NCBI RefSeq assembly: GCF_041381155.1 | Contig: NC_091147.1 | Coordinates: 38,814,053-38,878,052 of the forward strand | Length of the DNA stretch: 64,000 nucleotides | Direction of reading: 5' to 3' | Source: Argopecten irradians | Lineage: Eukaryota > Mollusca > Bivalvia > Pectinida > Pectinidae | Shown: positions 45,190 to 56,450 of the stretch, in pieces | Position numbering within the stretch: position 1 is the stretch's first letter | Layout of the letters: every line of letters begins with the position of its first letter | The notes under the pieces: model-generated | Told to the model about the DNA's origin: nothing | What the model saw: only the letters and a program-made list of their open reading frames with translations | Database searches by the model: none | Program-made: the position numbers and the translations under genes

Positions 45190-48100
45190 GGTATTGGTAG
45201 TGTTTAAAGTGGATCTAAAAATAAATAATCATAAAAGCAATTAAATATTATGAACGTGCTTTTTGCTAGAAAAAGTACATTATACTCTATTCATAATAAT
45301 ACATTTTGTATATTCAATTCATTCTATCATATAGCTAGTTAATTTTGTGGGTATGATGTTTTCGCGATTTCACAGGACATTAATATGACCGCGAAAAGTT
45401 GATCCGCGAAACATTTAGAAATGGTTGAATAATATATAAATGCGGATAGGCAGATTCGTGAAAATATAAAACCACTAAAATTTGATTTCCTCCTTTTAGT
45501 TCAAATCTCGAAAATTTTGACCCACGAAAATAGTCGGCTATACGGTAATTGTATTTCCCTTTGACTGGCTTGTTACTATAGAAACATTGAAATGCCATCA
45601 TAACTGTTAAAACTTGTTATTTTTTGTATGCCTATATATCACTTCTTAGGTGTACTTGAACATAACTTAGTTGATATAAAGTGTCTATGCATTCGACCTA
45701 ACCTTAGATATTACAGTTGACTAATAGATTGTTGTGTTGTTTGTAAAATTTGGTAAAATATACAAAAAAATGTAGATTTCAGATCTGCAAGTGCACAGGT
45801 TTCAGTACATACTTCTGTCACCAAATAACCCTGCCATTATGTTTACTAGTGTTTATGGCATGTAGTAGGAGCGATGGTTTGACTGGATTCAACTTTACAA
45901 AAGCATAGACATAGAATTCTTTATTACTTTGTCAGGAAAATGGCGGCTATAGATTATAACACGCAAATATGGTATATATGGGACATCCCCAATTGATACT
46001 AATGTACATATTCAATGTTATGTCATATGAACATAGTGGGACTTTTTTAAAGAAAAAAAAGTTTAATATAAGGGTTTAAGTGTATTTCCACAATCTGCAT
46101 GTTTTGCCCCAAGTACAGCAGTTAAATATTTTTTCTCAAAACTAGTCTTCGTTTCATGTCCAGTGTTCCTAAAAGTATATAGTAGACTTATTTGAGATGA
46201 TTGAAATGCCTTCCTATAATGCTATATTTTCATCATATAATCTACAGTCACCATTTTTTTAATAAGGTGAAAAAGGGCCCAATACGTATGTCTTTGTAAG
46301 GTCGAATCCGGTCAAACCATCGCTCCTACTACATGCTATAAATACTAGTTAACATAATGGCAGGGTTATTTGGTGACAGAAATATGTACTGAACCCAAAC
46401 CTACAATTTTTTTGGCATATTTTGCAAAAATATACAAACCATTGCTTCTACTACATGCTATAAACAAAAGTAAACATAAAGACATGATTATTTGGTGACA
46501 GAAATATGTATTGAATCCTGTGGACTTGCATAACTGAAATCTACAATTTTTTTGCATATATTACCAATTTTTTATGAACATCACAATAATCTACTAATCA
46601 ACTGTAATCGACTAAGTTATATACAAGTACACCTAAGAAGTGATATATAGGCATACAAAAAATCACGTTTAAAACCTTAAGTAAAACTAACATAACAAAT
46701 TCAGCTATGACAATTTTTTACGTATAAAGAAAAAAAAGACCCAACGGACCTGAATTGATCACCTGCTATCTGGTGATCATGGTGCATATATGTATTAATA
46801 AGTCTTATAACATAGGTAGTCGTTTCAGTCATTTCAAAAATATTTCCATGTTTGACCCAAGTCACTCCAAATGATTATCAATCACAATTACTTGAACAAA
46901 CCTGGTAACCTTTATTTAAGTATGATGACATGATCTTTGCCTTTTGGACCTCTGTGACCTTGAATCAGAGTCATGGTCATTCATTTGATAACCTTTCGTA
47001 TTTCGTAGTGGTTCATCCCAGCATGCACAGGTTCAATATCAGGTCCATAGACTCCTAGATTTATTTGTTTGGTCAATGTGGTCTTAAATGAATCTTCAAG
47101 GTAATTCAAATGATCACATAAATATGGTAACACCTAGCCCATCCCACAATATTCTTTGTCCAATAGGAGGGCTCTTAGATTGTTAGTTATTGATTCTGTA
47201 TAGATCTTAGCCTATATCACACTTATGACCATTAATGAAGGCCAAGGCCATTCGTTTGAAATAACGTCATAATCATAGCACCATGCAATAGATCCAAAAT
47301 ACCTGGTCTTGCTATGGCCATTACTTTCCTCGTAGTTACTGGCAAGATGATAGAATAATAGAATCTTACATGGGTCTGTCAAGTCGACAGGGATATCTCA
47401 ACCATCATGAAAAATTTTGGCTAATCAACCCTAGACTTGCCGAGGGTTGAGATATCCCTTTCCACCTGACTGGCCCATCTATAATTCTTTTTCTCCGATA
47501 CTTTAACGAGAAATGGTAAAAATTCAGACGAGCTGTGAGCTGTCTTTTCCCTACCCGGCAAAGAACGAATTATCTTTTCCCTTGCATCCGCGAGGTAACC
47601 CTGTCAAGTATGGGAGAATGCAGTATCCCCCTTCATCGTAACCTAGTGACCTTAAATAAATATCAAGGCCCTTTATTCACAAGGTGTGTTTTCCTCATCT
47701 CAGGAAGTTACAGGTCCAATATGAAGGGTCAATTTCTACGCCTACCAGCTTTAGAACTAATTGGCATATTTCTACCTATTTGATATCTGTGACCTTGAAA
47801 GGTTATTAATTTGTTTTGAAAATATTAGGTCTTAAGGCCGTCTTCCTGATATTTGAATCACAACCACATTTATCAATAAGCAGGAAGATAATTAAATTTG
47901 TAATTATTTTTCTCAATTTGATATAAAGACAGATCCATATGATCAATTCGTTAAATAAATGGAGGATCTGAAAACATCACATATGGGTTCACGTTCTGTA
48001 CTTCAGATCAAATGCATTTTATACATAATTGTTACATCAAGTGAAAAGGACATGTCGTCCCATTATACATATACGTTAAGATTTGTTATGCTCTTTGGGC

Positions 48101-48475
48101 GAAATGACTACATAAAAAAACTATCTCGTCCCCTGAAATACATTTCCAAGATTCTAGAAGCAGTAATATGATTGTCTGTCCCGTAATAATATATTAAAAT
48201 GGGATGTTTTCAGATCTTTGACCTTTATCCATTGGAGTGATGATGGGGTCTGTATTTGAATCAGATTGTATATTTTTATCATTGTTTTTCTCTACTTTCG
48301 GTTTCTACTTCGTTAGCGTTACAGTACAGACTTGAGGATTAATTTGTCGATTGATGATGTCAATACACTATACTTAATGTTATACACAAGATAGTCCAGT
48401 GATTAAACTATGATATCTAGTACTTCGAATGAAAAAATCCTGTATACACTGTGTACATGAACCGCACATTACTCA
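45190..48475. repeat. Duplicated upstream flank of TRIM copy 3
   Basis: Nearly identical to 20224-23450. The predicted first-exon donor (GTGAGT, minus strand) is kept at 48476-48471. The flank is cut 12 bp further on by the inserted element at 48490. Confidence 0.8.
45606..46676. mobile_element. 1.1-kb foldback DNA transposon (copy 3)
   Basis: Same element as 20562-21646, with a small deletion at its left border. The right border TTAA is at 46677-46680. Confidence 0.75.
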
Positions 48476-48633
48476 CCATTCACAGTCACCAATCGGATCC
48501 CCTCGGAGAAATTTCCGGTAATCTTCGGAAATATAACACCTCGGGAGTGTGTGCCGAAGCCGCCATGCCGTGATTCACGACATAGTTCGAAACCCTCGGA
48601 CTTTATCCATCTATAGTTTCCGAATAGAGAAAT

Positions 48634-48671
48634 ATGGCTGCCAATGTTTACAGTGGCGAAAGCACAGCTCA
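48634..48671 (+). other. Exon-like start inside the left end of the TIR element
   Basis: ATGGCTGCCAATGTTTACAG opens a short frame that meets a GTAAGT donor-like site at 48672. It points inward from the left end. A similar inward start (minus strand, ATGGCTGCGCCCATGAAATG near 56332, donor-like GTACGT about 46 nt later) lies by the right end. It may mark promoters or captured first exons. Weak support. Confidence 0.2.
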
Positions 48672-49162
48672 GTAAGTTTGATAAGGATACGCAAACTGAA
48701 ACAAGGGCGAAATTCCTGTCAGTTTCTTTAATAATCAGTTGCCAGCATGCTGAGATAGAAAATCTACCAGAGCAGGATTGGTGCGATACTCGTTATTGTT
48801 AGATTTCAAGTTATTTTGAATACACTGTCATTCATTTGTATTTTTCTGAGTTAGGCCTAGTATTCGTTGTAAAGTTAGGAGACTATGCAGCCGCCGTCAC
48901 TGTTATTCATATCATGGGAAGATGTCTGTGTGAAATTGATATAATACGCGTATGTGATTAATTATTCATCGATTTGAAATTGCAGACATTAAAGTGACCA
49001 TACAAACGTTTCTTTATGTTTTATAGTTTTGTCATGTCATCTGTAAAATACATTTGTGTCTCCTTGGCTACAGATAATTGCAGAGTGAGACTGAACTCCA
49101 ATCAGTCAATATTTTTATGTAGAGACATAGAACACAGAGGAAACATAGGGTCTATATACATG

Positions 49163-49479
49163 CATCCTCGATACTCCAGGGCTTCCGATCACTTACGATC
49201 TCTACACCCCTGGACTATTTCATAGTAAAACTGGAGGCAACAGAATAGAACAGGTAACTTAGTCATTTGATGTACATCAAAAGAGCCGTATAACGGTACA
49301 CTGTGGTTGACTCTGTGGCTTTGATGTTAGGCGTCGCTCTCTCTGTAGTCTTCAAATGAAATATTTGCTAGCCTGTGATTGGTCAAATGTTTTCCGCTGA
49401 GCTGCCTTCAATTTCACTATGAGATAGTCCAGGGGTGTAGAGATCGTAAGTGATCGGAACCCCTGGAATATCGAGGATG
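49163..49479. mobile_element. 317-bp MITE with 9-bp target duplication
   Basis: Inverted ends of about 64 bp start CATCCTCGATACTCCAGGG (left) and, in reverse complement, CATCCTCGATATTCCAGGGG (right). ATATACATG flanks both sides (49154-49162 and 49480-49488). The 9-bp duplication fits Mutator-like MITEs. It is nested in the 7.95-kb element. The relative at 499-793 is older. Confidence 0.75.
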
Positions 49480-49577
49480 ATATACATGTAGATCGATACC
49501 AAATTTATTAGGATACTATGGATAATTATTGGATATAAGCTTACTAGTTTAATGTAGTAATGTTCAACTTCAACAGC

Positions 49578-49648
49578 TATAACTATGAGATAGTCCAGAG
49601 GTGGATATAATGTCAGCTATAGTAAACCCTCGAGTAGCTATCAGCATG
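49578..49648. repeat. One-ended fragment of the same MITE family
   Basis: AACTATGAGATAGTCCAGAG followed by GGTGGATATAATGTC and CCCTCGAGTAGCTATC matches only the right end of the family at 499-793 and 49163-49479. Confidence 0.5.
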
Positions 49649-49654
49649 AAGAGA

Positions 49655-49900
49655 CATTGGAAAATACTGTTTTAGCTCCCGCATTGTATCTCCATGGAAT
49701 AATCTACCACCCGAAGTCGTTAACTCACCAAATATCAAAAGTTTTGAGGCACGTCTCGACAGTTACTGGAAAAATGAAAATATACTGTATGACTATCGAT
49801 CCCCCCCCCCCCCACCGGGAAAGATGCTAAAGAAGGAGCTGATTATAGAGGCCATAGCCTGTGTTCAGAAATCATCCTAAGGTATGAATGCACTACATGA
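49655..49900 (+). mobile_element. LINE 3' end fragment, plus strand
   Basis: The plus strand reads FSSRIVSPWNNLPPEVVNSP, then SFEARLDSYWKNENILYDY. This is the closing segment (WNxLPxxVV...SFxxRLDxxW) of reverse transcriptases from CR1/Jockey-group LINEs. A run of about 14 C follows at 49801. It is heavily 5'-truncated and non-functional. Confidence 0.7.
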
Positions 49901-50155
49901 AAAGGATCCTTTGCAGACCACCATCAATTCTTTTAATCAAATAACTCTTATTGCCAGGTATTATGGCATATTTATACCCATTTAATACGGATATCTTTAT
50001 TTTAATTACAGATATCTTCAATTGATTTTGAATAAATATGTCTTTGAATTTAGAAATGTAACAATTCTGTATTTTACAGATATCTGTAATATATTACAGA
50101 TATTTATATAATACTATACTTATAGCAATAAATATAGATATCTGTATTTTATAGT
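49901..50155. other. AT-rich spacer with GATATC palindromes
   Basis: Several ACAGATATCTGTAAT-like palindromes lie just beyond the 3' end of the LINE fragment that follows. A related palindrome, TTCAGATATCTGAATT, lies at its other end near 51546. Confidence 0.45.
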
Positions 50156-51545
50156 TTCAATTCATTTATTTGCATTTTTACATCCACAAACAAGGATCGA
50201 TAGCAAATTACAAAGATAACATTACATGTATAACACAATAACAATAAAACAAGAACAACTTATGCATTTAGCAAGCCCGCTTTCCTCAGTTCAAACGACT
50301 TTTTAATGAAGAGGCCCAAATCCTGCAGAAGTTGTGGTTCATTAGATGACAATAACTTTATTAAATTTTCATAGTCTGTGAACATAGAATCAATGTTGTA
50401 TTTAGATAGAAAACTTTTTCTTTCAGTAGAATTTACTGTACACTGGAGGATGAAGTGAGCTTCATCCTCTACAATATTGCAAAATTTGCATAACCGGTGC
50501 TGGCGAGGTATCTTTTTTGTCCTACCAGCTTCAATTTCTAGGTTGTGATTGCTGATCCGAAGTTTTGTCAACAATTTTCGATATTCAAAATTTTGCAAAG
50601 AGAGATAATATTCCTCTTTATAGTTTTGTTTAAGTTTACTATATAGAAGTAGCTTATTACTACAATCTAAAAGCTGCATTTTGCTTGAGAAAATAATGTC
50701 AAATCTGCCATGTATGAATCTTTTTAACGACCGTTTTAATCTGGCCTGTGCCTTCCTACTGAATTTTCCCCTTTTAATGTCAAATATGATGTTATTTTCG
50801 TTGATAATACTTGATACGTATGAATACCACGAATATGATCCACTTTCATGAATATTTTTGACTGACCTTCAAAGCCTCTTTTACAAGATTATTAATGTCA
50901 TCTTGTGATATTCTAGCCAAATAACACAATGCTTGAGTATTAATGAAACAGTCTAGTGTATATTGTCCTAATTCAGCCCTGGAAGCAGCATTTACTGCAT
51001 ATTTTCCAACCCCAAGGGCCATTTTGCAAAATTTTAAATTTATTTGTTCAAATGGCGTTTTATCTATTATTGAAAATTTGTCAAATGTTGAATTATTCAC
51101 ATGCGCTCTTTTACTTGCATTTGCAATTTTACTGTAAAAGTCAGCATACCATATTTCAGAATTATATGTTAAGATTGGTCTGACTAAAGAATTATACAAC
51201 TTTTTCCAGAGCCATATGGGCATATCAGCTATTTTATTTAAATATTGCTTAATTGAAAACAGAACTTTTCTACTTTTTACACTAAGTTCCTTAGCAGCTA
51301 GCATGAATTTACCGTTGTTACATAAAGTTGTACCTAAATATTTATACTCAGAGACTTGTTCAATTTCCTGATTTTTAAACATAAACGGTTTCACATTATG
51401 TTTGGTTTTTATATTTTTCTGCCTAGTTTGGAAAATCATCGTTTTTGTTTTTTTAGAATTTATTGAAAGCTGCCATTTTTCACAGTAGTTTTCCAATTCA
51501 ATTAATGATTGCATATGAAGATATTTAAGAGTATATATTGTTAAT
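50156..51545 (-). mobile_element. 5'-truncated LINE: end of reverse transcriptase and C-terminal zinc finger
   Basis: The minus strand, from about 51520 down, reads ELENYCEKWQLSINSKKTKT and then YKYLGTTLCNNGKF and VRPILTYNSEIWYADF, the thumb region that follows the catalytic YADD box of non-LTR reverse transcriptases. After one frameshift near 50850-50880 the frame continues through SWYSYVSSIINENNIIFD to the zinc finger RQHRLCKFCNIVEDEAHFIL, with the stop at 50260. The catalytic core and endonuclease are missing, so it cannot move by itself. A short 3' UTR follows to about 50156. Confidence 0.85.
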
Positions 51546-52085
51546 TCAGATATCTGAATTTGTGAACTGAAGAAATAAAGATAAATGGGTTTAAAATCAG
51601 AAAATGGATTGAATTCTTCTGCCCATTCATATATGAATATGAATCTATTTGTGGACATGCAAGTACCCTTTCCAAACTTGTTTTATTTCCTATTACTGGA
51701 AGATGCCACTTAAAATATATTCATTTAAGGATGTATATATGACCACATGTTGTGGTTGATCATAACTTATAACTATGGCTTAAATTATACCTTACAGTTA
51801 CAGGTTTCATTTAAATCATAACACCCAGTCACATTCCCAGCTCCTCCATATCTATTTAGTGTTCCATAAACAATTAATTTACAACACTCCACATGTGGTT
51901 ACATGTATGTTATAAGTTTAGGCCTACAAGTCCAAATAACAATAACTAGTGTATGTACAGTAAAACATTTCATAACAAACACTCTTACAATTAAGTTCAA
52001 TAACACAGTAATTTTCAGTCCCTGTCAATATTCCTACACAATATCTGTAATATGTGTTTACATATAATGGGTTTGGGTTTCATTT

Positions 52086-52279
52086 GTTTAACCTCCTATT
52101 AACAGTCAGGGTCATGTTAGGACGTGCCAGGTTTGTTGGTGGAGAAAAGCAGGAGTACCCGGAGAAAAGCCTCTGACCAGCGGCCTGTACCTGGCATTAC
52201 CCGGATTCGAACTCGTGACCCAGTAGTGGAGGGCTTGTGGTATTAAGTCAGAGACATCATAACCACTTGGCCACCGCCG
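52086..52279 (-). mobile_element. tRNA-derived SINE, well preserved
   Basis: On the minus strand from 52279: GCGGTGGCCAAGTGGTTATG (A box), then GGGTCACGAGTTCGAATCC (B box), then TTTTCTCCGGGTACTCCTGC and CTGGCACGTCCTAACATGAC. This is the best copy of the family in the window. It shows an RNA polymerase III type promoter. Confidence 0.85.
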
Positions 52280-52366
52280 TGTGCATATAACAAACTACTG
52301 AAAGTATATTTGTATAACAAGGTTGTTTTGTTGTTCTCCAGAGGTTAATTATAACCATGTTTTTTC

Positions 52367-52674
52367 CACAGGGGGCCAACTCAATGAAAATGGATATTGT
52401 CATACATTTTTTGTGTTTGGTGGATGGACTGATGAGTATATATGACAGTCATGTGAATTTTTTTTGGAAAATATGGGATTTGAAAAATTATTAAAAAATC
52501 GGGATATTTACTATAAAACAGAGATAGTAAATATCCCGATTTTTTAATAATTTTCCAAATCTCGTATTTTTTGAAAAAAATCACATGACTGTCATATATA
52601 CTCATCAGTCCATCCACCAAATACAAAAAAAAAATGTATGACAACATCCATTTTCATTGAGTTGGCCCCCTGTG
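52367..52674. mobile_element. 308-bp foldback hAT-type MITE with 8-bp target duplication
   Basis: Arms of about 148 bp pair almost completely around a loop of about 10 bp, from CACAGGGGGCCAACTCAATG to its reverse complement. The 8-bp GTTTTTTC stands on both sides (52359-52366 and 52675-52682). An 8-bp duplication with CAGGG-like ends is the mark of hAT elements. The centre carries GGGATATTTACTA in both orientations. The small minus-strand frame inside is not a gene. Confidence 0.85.
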
Positions 52675-53004
52675 GTTTTTTCTGTATTTTCCAGTATTAA
52701 AAGGTATATATAAATAAGCGAACACCGACGACCGATATGTATCAATTAGACTCCCCAAACTTAATATTTCAAAACCTCATAAGATGATTAGACATGATTT
52801 TGGACTTAAAGACCCTACCTATAGAAGTTTCCCTCACATCTGGTAGAGGACACTCTTTTCAGACTCTCCAAGGATCTTTAGGTTATATTTGATTGGCCTA
52901 GGACATATAATACAGTATTATTTTTCCAACTTTAACGCATATACTACCAAAGAACCAATATATCACACAAACAATATAGGTTGAATATTAAAAAGTAATA
53001 AAAT

Positions 53005-53112
53005 CATAAAACCCCTTTGGGCCGAGACAGGATAACAAACCAAGGAGTAAAATTCAAACAAACAAAAAGTATAAAAATCTTATCCCGAGGGTCGAGATCT
53101 CCTGTCTCACCA
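53005..53112. repeat. Inverted repeat with CCGAGGGTC word
   Basis: GGCCGAGACAGGATAAC near 53020 pairs loosely with TTATCCCGAGGGTCGAGATC and CTCCTGTCTC near 53089-53110. It is similar in design to 15646-15737 and 22359-22429. Confidence 0.4.
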
Positions 53113-53194
53113 AAAGAGAGTGAACGATTCTTTTTCTCTTACCCTATGTGAGCATTTGCAAAGATCTTTACTGCCTATTGTATTGTACCTTGGT

Positions 53195-53365
53195 GAGATT
53201 ACCTTGTACCATGTTTAGTTGGAGGAAGCTGAATTATACAGAGAAAATCAATAAACCAATGATCAGTACTTTGGTAGCTTGCCTATTAGGGTTCAAACTT
53301 GAAACCCAGAGGTGAAGGAGTAGTTGTAATGTTGGAACACCTTAACCACTCTGCCTCAAAATGTT
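53195..53365 (-). mobile_element. Decayed SINE fragment
   Basis: The minus strand has an A-box-like GCAGAGTGGTTAAGGTG and a B-box-like GGGTTTCAAGTTTGAACCC. The body is too diverged to align in full. Confidence 0.45.
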
Positions 53366-53884
53366 TAAATGTAAAAGTAATCTATTTACTAGAGGACACA
53401 TCTGATGTACTGTGTTTTTGTGTGCATTTGATAACTATAGTCAAACTTATCTATAATATAGATCTTTCCACTTTATACACAGACTAAATTGTGTTATAAA
53501 CATCCATTTTAGACACTTAAAAGTCGTTTAAAAATTATAAGCAGGTGGTCTTTATACAGAGATGGTGCTAAGGCAGAATTTACAATAATCAACATCTATA
53601 TCTCAAATATCGAAACATCTATATATCAAATATTGAAAGAAATGCTGATGCTAAACTGTTTTATTGTTTCAAATTATATTGGAATGATTTCCATGTACAG
53701 AATGTACATACACATGTGTTAGCTACAATTTGTACTCCATTCTCTGGTGAGGATTTCATTATACCTGGGTTCCAATGTATCTTGATGCAAGAAAAGTAGG
53801 AAGTCATTAGGAATAAAAGAACTATATATTTTGATTTTAATAATGAATTCTGACTCCACATCATTGGTTAGGATGTTTTTGGTG

Positions 53885-54105
53885 AGTGTGAAAAAGAAAA
53901 CAGATACTTTGTTGCCTGGTGTGGTTTGATTAGCATGTTTAATAGCTAGGATCGAAGAAATCTGGAGTACCTAGAGAAAAACAAAAACCCCAGCATTAAT
54001 ACAGGAAAACTGCCACAAATGGGATTCAAACTCTGTGACCTTCAGTGTCTTGTTGTATTTTGTCATATCTTAACCATGCACCCAGTCACATGCACTGCAT
54101 GCAGC
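53885..54105 (-). mobile_element. Decayed SINE fragment
   Basis: The minus strand has TGGGTGCATGGTTAAGATAT, CACAGAGTTTGAATCCC and TTCTCTAGGTACTCCAG in the same order as the SINE at 52086-52279, with many changes. Confidence 0.5.
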
Positions 54106-56300
54106 TCCAATAGAATGTCTTGTAGTTTGTTGTTTTTTTTCTCTAAAGAATAAACAGGAGTACCGGGTAATAAGTATTTAAATCACATAATACCACAGCT
54201 ATTTATTACTAAATACATAATTTTAATGTCTTTTTTACATGTATACCAGTACTTGGCTTGAAGGGAAACTATACATACTGTACATATCAAATGAAAACAC
54301 TTGGACAAGAAAAGTTAACATTTTTGATTTTCCATATACATATGTATTATTAAGTAGGTTGTACCCTGTATGCTAAATTACCTTAAAAGAAATAAGAATC
54401 TTTGATTTTAATACTTTTTCTCTTTATTTACTTATCAATTTGGCGATTGATGTTCTATTGAATAGTGAAATCTCAAAGTCACTTAGGTTACTAAAAAGTC
54501 TGATGAACTGGTATATGTTTTAGTGACAGTTATTTTACAATATCCAAGAATGGTAGGGCCACTTTTTCGAACTGGACACACATAGGTGTATTAAAAGGTT
54601 GTTGCGATGACAAGGGAATCCAGATAGCCTTAAACTTGTGTCTTTTCCATTTATCTTATGCTATGTGCTGTCACATCCAAAACAAACTTTCAAACTTGGC
54701 ATTCAGTGGTGTCTTTTGATAACTTTTCCTGGAAAGAGAAAATCAAATACTGGTAAACCATTGATCAGTAAAAGCATAAATATTTCAAGCTGTACACTTT
54801 ACTGTATATTGCACTTTACACTTCTTCGTCACAAACAATCGTCATGCTTTTTTTCATATTAAGTAGTATGTATTTTGTAATATTAATGGAAGCAAATATC
54901 TACAAAATAGACAAACTTGGGCAAAACTATAGCTGTTCTTGATCAAGCAAGTGATCTTATTATGACAATTCAAAATAATTCTGACTTAGTCATAAAAAAC
55001 CTAAACCAGACATTTTAATCACTTAACTTTCCTCAGAGGCTCAGATCATATCAAATGCTTGTTAAGAAAATAATATGCAATGGAAAAAAATGAAGATTTG
55101 CTGACACCTTTTCAAGAGACAATATATACATGCACATCTATATAGGCATTCATGTACATTCAGAATCTCCTCCATTATGCGGTATTCATAAGGTTATGTC
55201 TCCTCTTAGTTTTGATGACTGCATATATACATGGTGCATCTTTGACATCCCATATTTTGAAGTGATAAGTAATGGCCTTTCCATATGTCAATCTTTATAG
55301 GCCTGCAAAACACAAATACCATCAACATTATTTGAAACATAATTGTGCCTATAGGTAAGTTACATTTTGTGATGATCCTGATATCAAAACAGTATTGGAC
55401 TTGAAGACTGAATAAAAAATAATGTGAACTTATAATAAATGTTCCATACATGCACGCAATAATACATACAATGCAGTATATATATATACATGTATATATT
55501 TTTGGCAGAATGTCAAACCCCTGTGCATATACATGTATGTTTTGTTCAGGTATTGTGTTGCATGTATATTACTCTTAGGAATACATTACGCAGTATTATA
55601 AATGTAATTGAATAAAATGAAGATATTCACATACAATATTATATAACAATATATACTGTACAGCATAATTGTATCTCTGTCATTCGCTTATAATTCATTT
55701 GCATAATATATTTATCAAAACAAGAAGATATTCTTATCTTGTGCATTAATGCAATACAGATATACCATGGATTTAACATTTACATAATCATTTTGAAGTG
55801 GTAGTTCTACTGGTACTTTCTGTGTGCCATACTGTTATTCCTCTGTTAAGTGCATATGGATCACCGGATCACCCAAGGAATATACGATCTCATTTCTATG
55901 CCGTCTTACTTTGTGATTGTGAAATTAATTCTTTCCTTCTGAAAAAAAATCAAACATCAACATGCAATATCAATTAATATGTCTTTTCAATCATTTACAT
56001 TGATGCATAGATAAATTACAAGCACTATTAACTAATAATAGTATAAACATATCTGTATATAGTGTACACGAAATGCATATTTAAAACAGAACTCTTAACA
56101 AAATAATTATACTTCATTCTTCAGGTTTTAAATTTATTCAAACAAGAACCGCATATATTCACCTGTTTCGCGTGGTCTTCGGAAATACATGTCCCATCTC
56201 TAGCTTATCACAAACGCCTTCAGATTTGTATTTCTGGTTCCAGACGCTTTGTTGTGCTAGAACACATCAAACAAAAACGTACTGCGTTCCTTCGTGTTGA
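54106..56300. other. Interior of the TIR element without recognisable genes
   Basis: AT-rich DNA with only short frames of no known family. A (TA)n run is near 55480. The final 150 bp become GC-richer towards the right inverted end, with the sequence CAGCCATTTTGGAATATGAC. Confidence 0.5.
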
Positions 56301-56450
56301 TTTCATGCCATTTCATGGGCGCAGCCATTTTGGAATATGACGTACACACCACGTGAACATACCACGTGCCCCTCCATGCATGCACTCGAGGTGATATATT
56401 TCCGAAGGTTCACGGAAATTACTCCGAGATGTCGCGATTGTCACAGTCAC

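Larger units (their letters stand above)
48490..56440. mobile_element. 7.95-kb TIR element, Mutator-like, inserted in the TRIM copy 3 upstream region
   Basis: Inverted ends of about 57 bp. The left end starts CAATCGGATCCCCTCGGAG and the right end, in reverse complement, CAATCGCGACATCTCGGAG; both go on through AATTTCCG and CTTCGGAAATATA to CACCTCG. The 10-bp TCACAGTCAC stands on both sides (48480-48489 and 56441-56450), and TRIM copy 1 has the uninterrupted single site near 23456-23465. A 9-10 bp duplication is typical of Mutator-like elements. No transposase can be read. The interior holds nested LINE, SINE and MITE copies. Confidence 0.82.
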
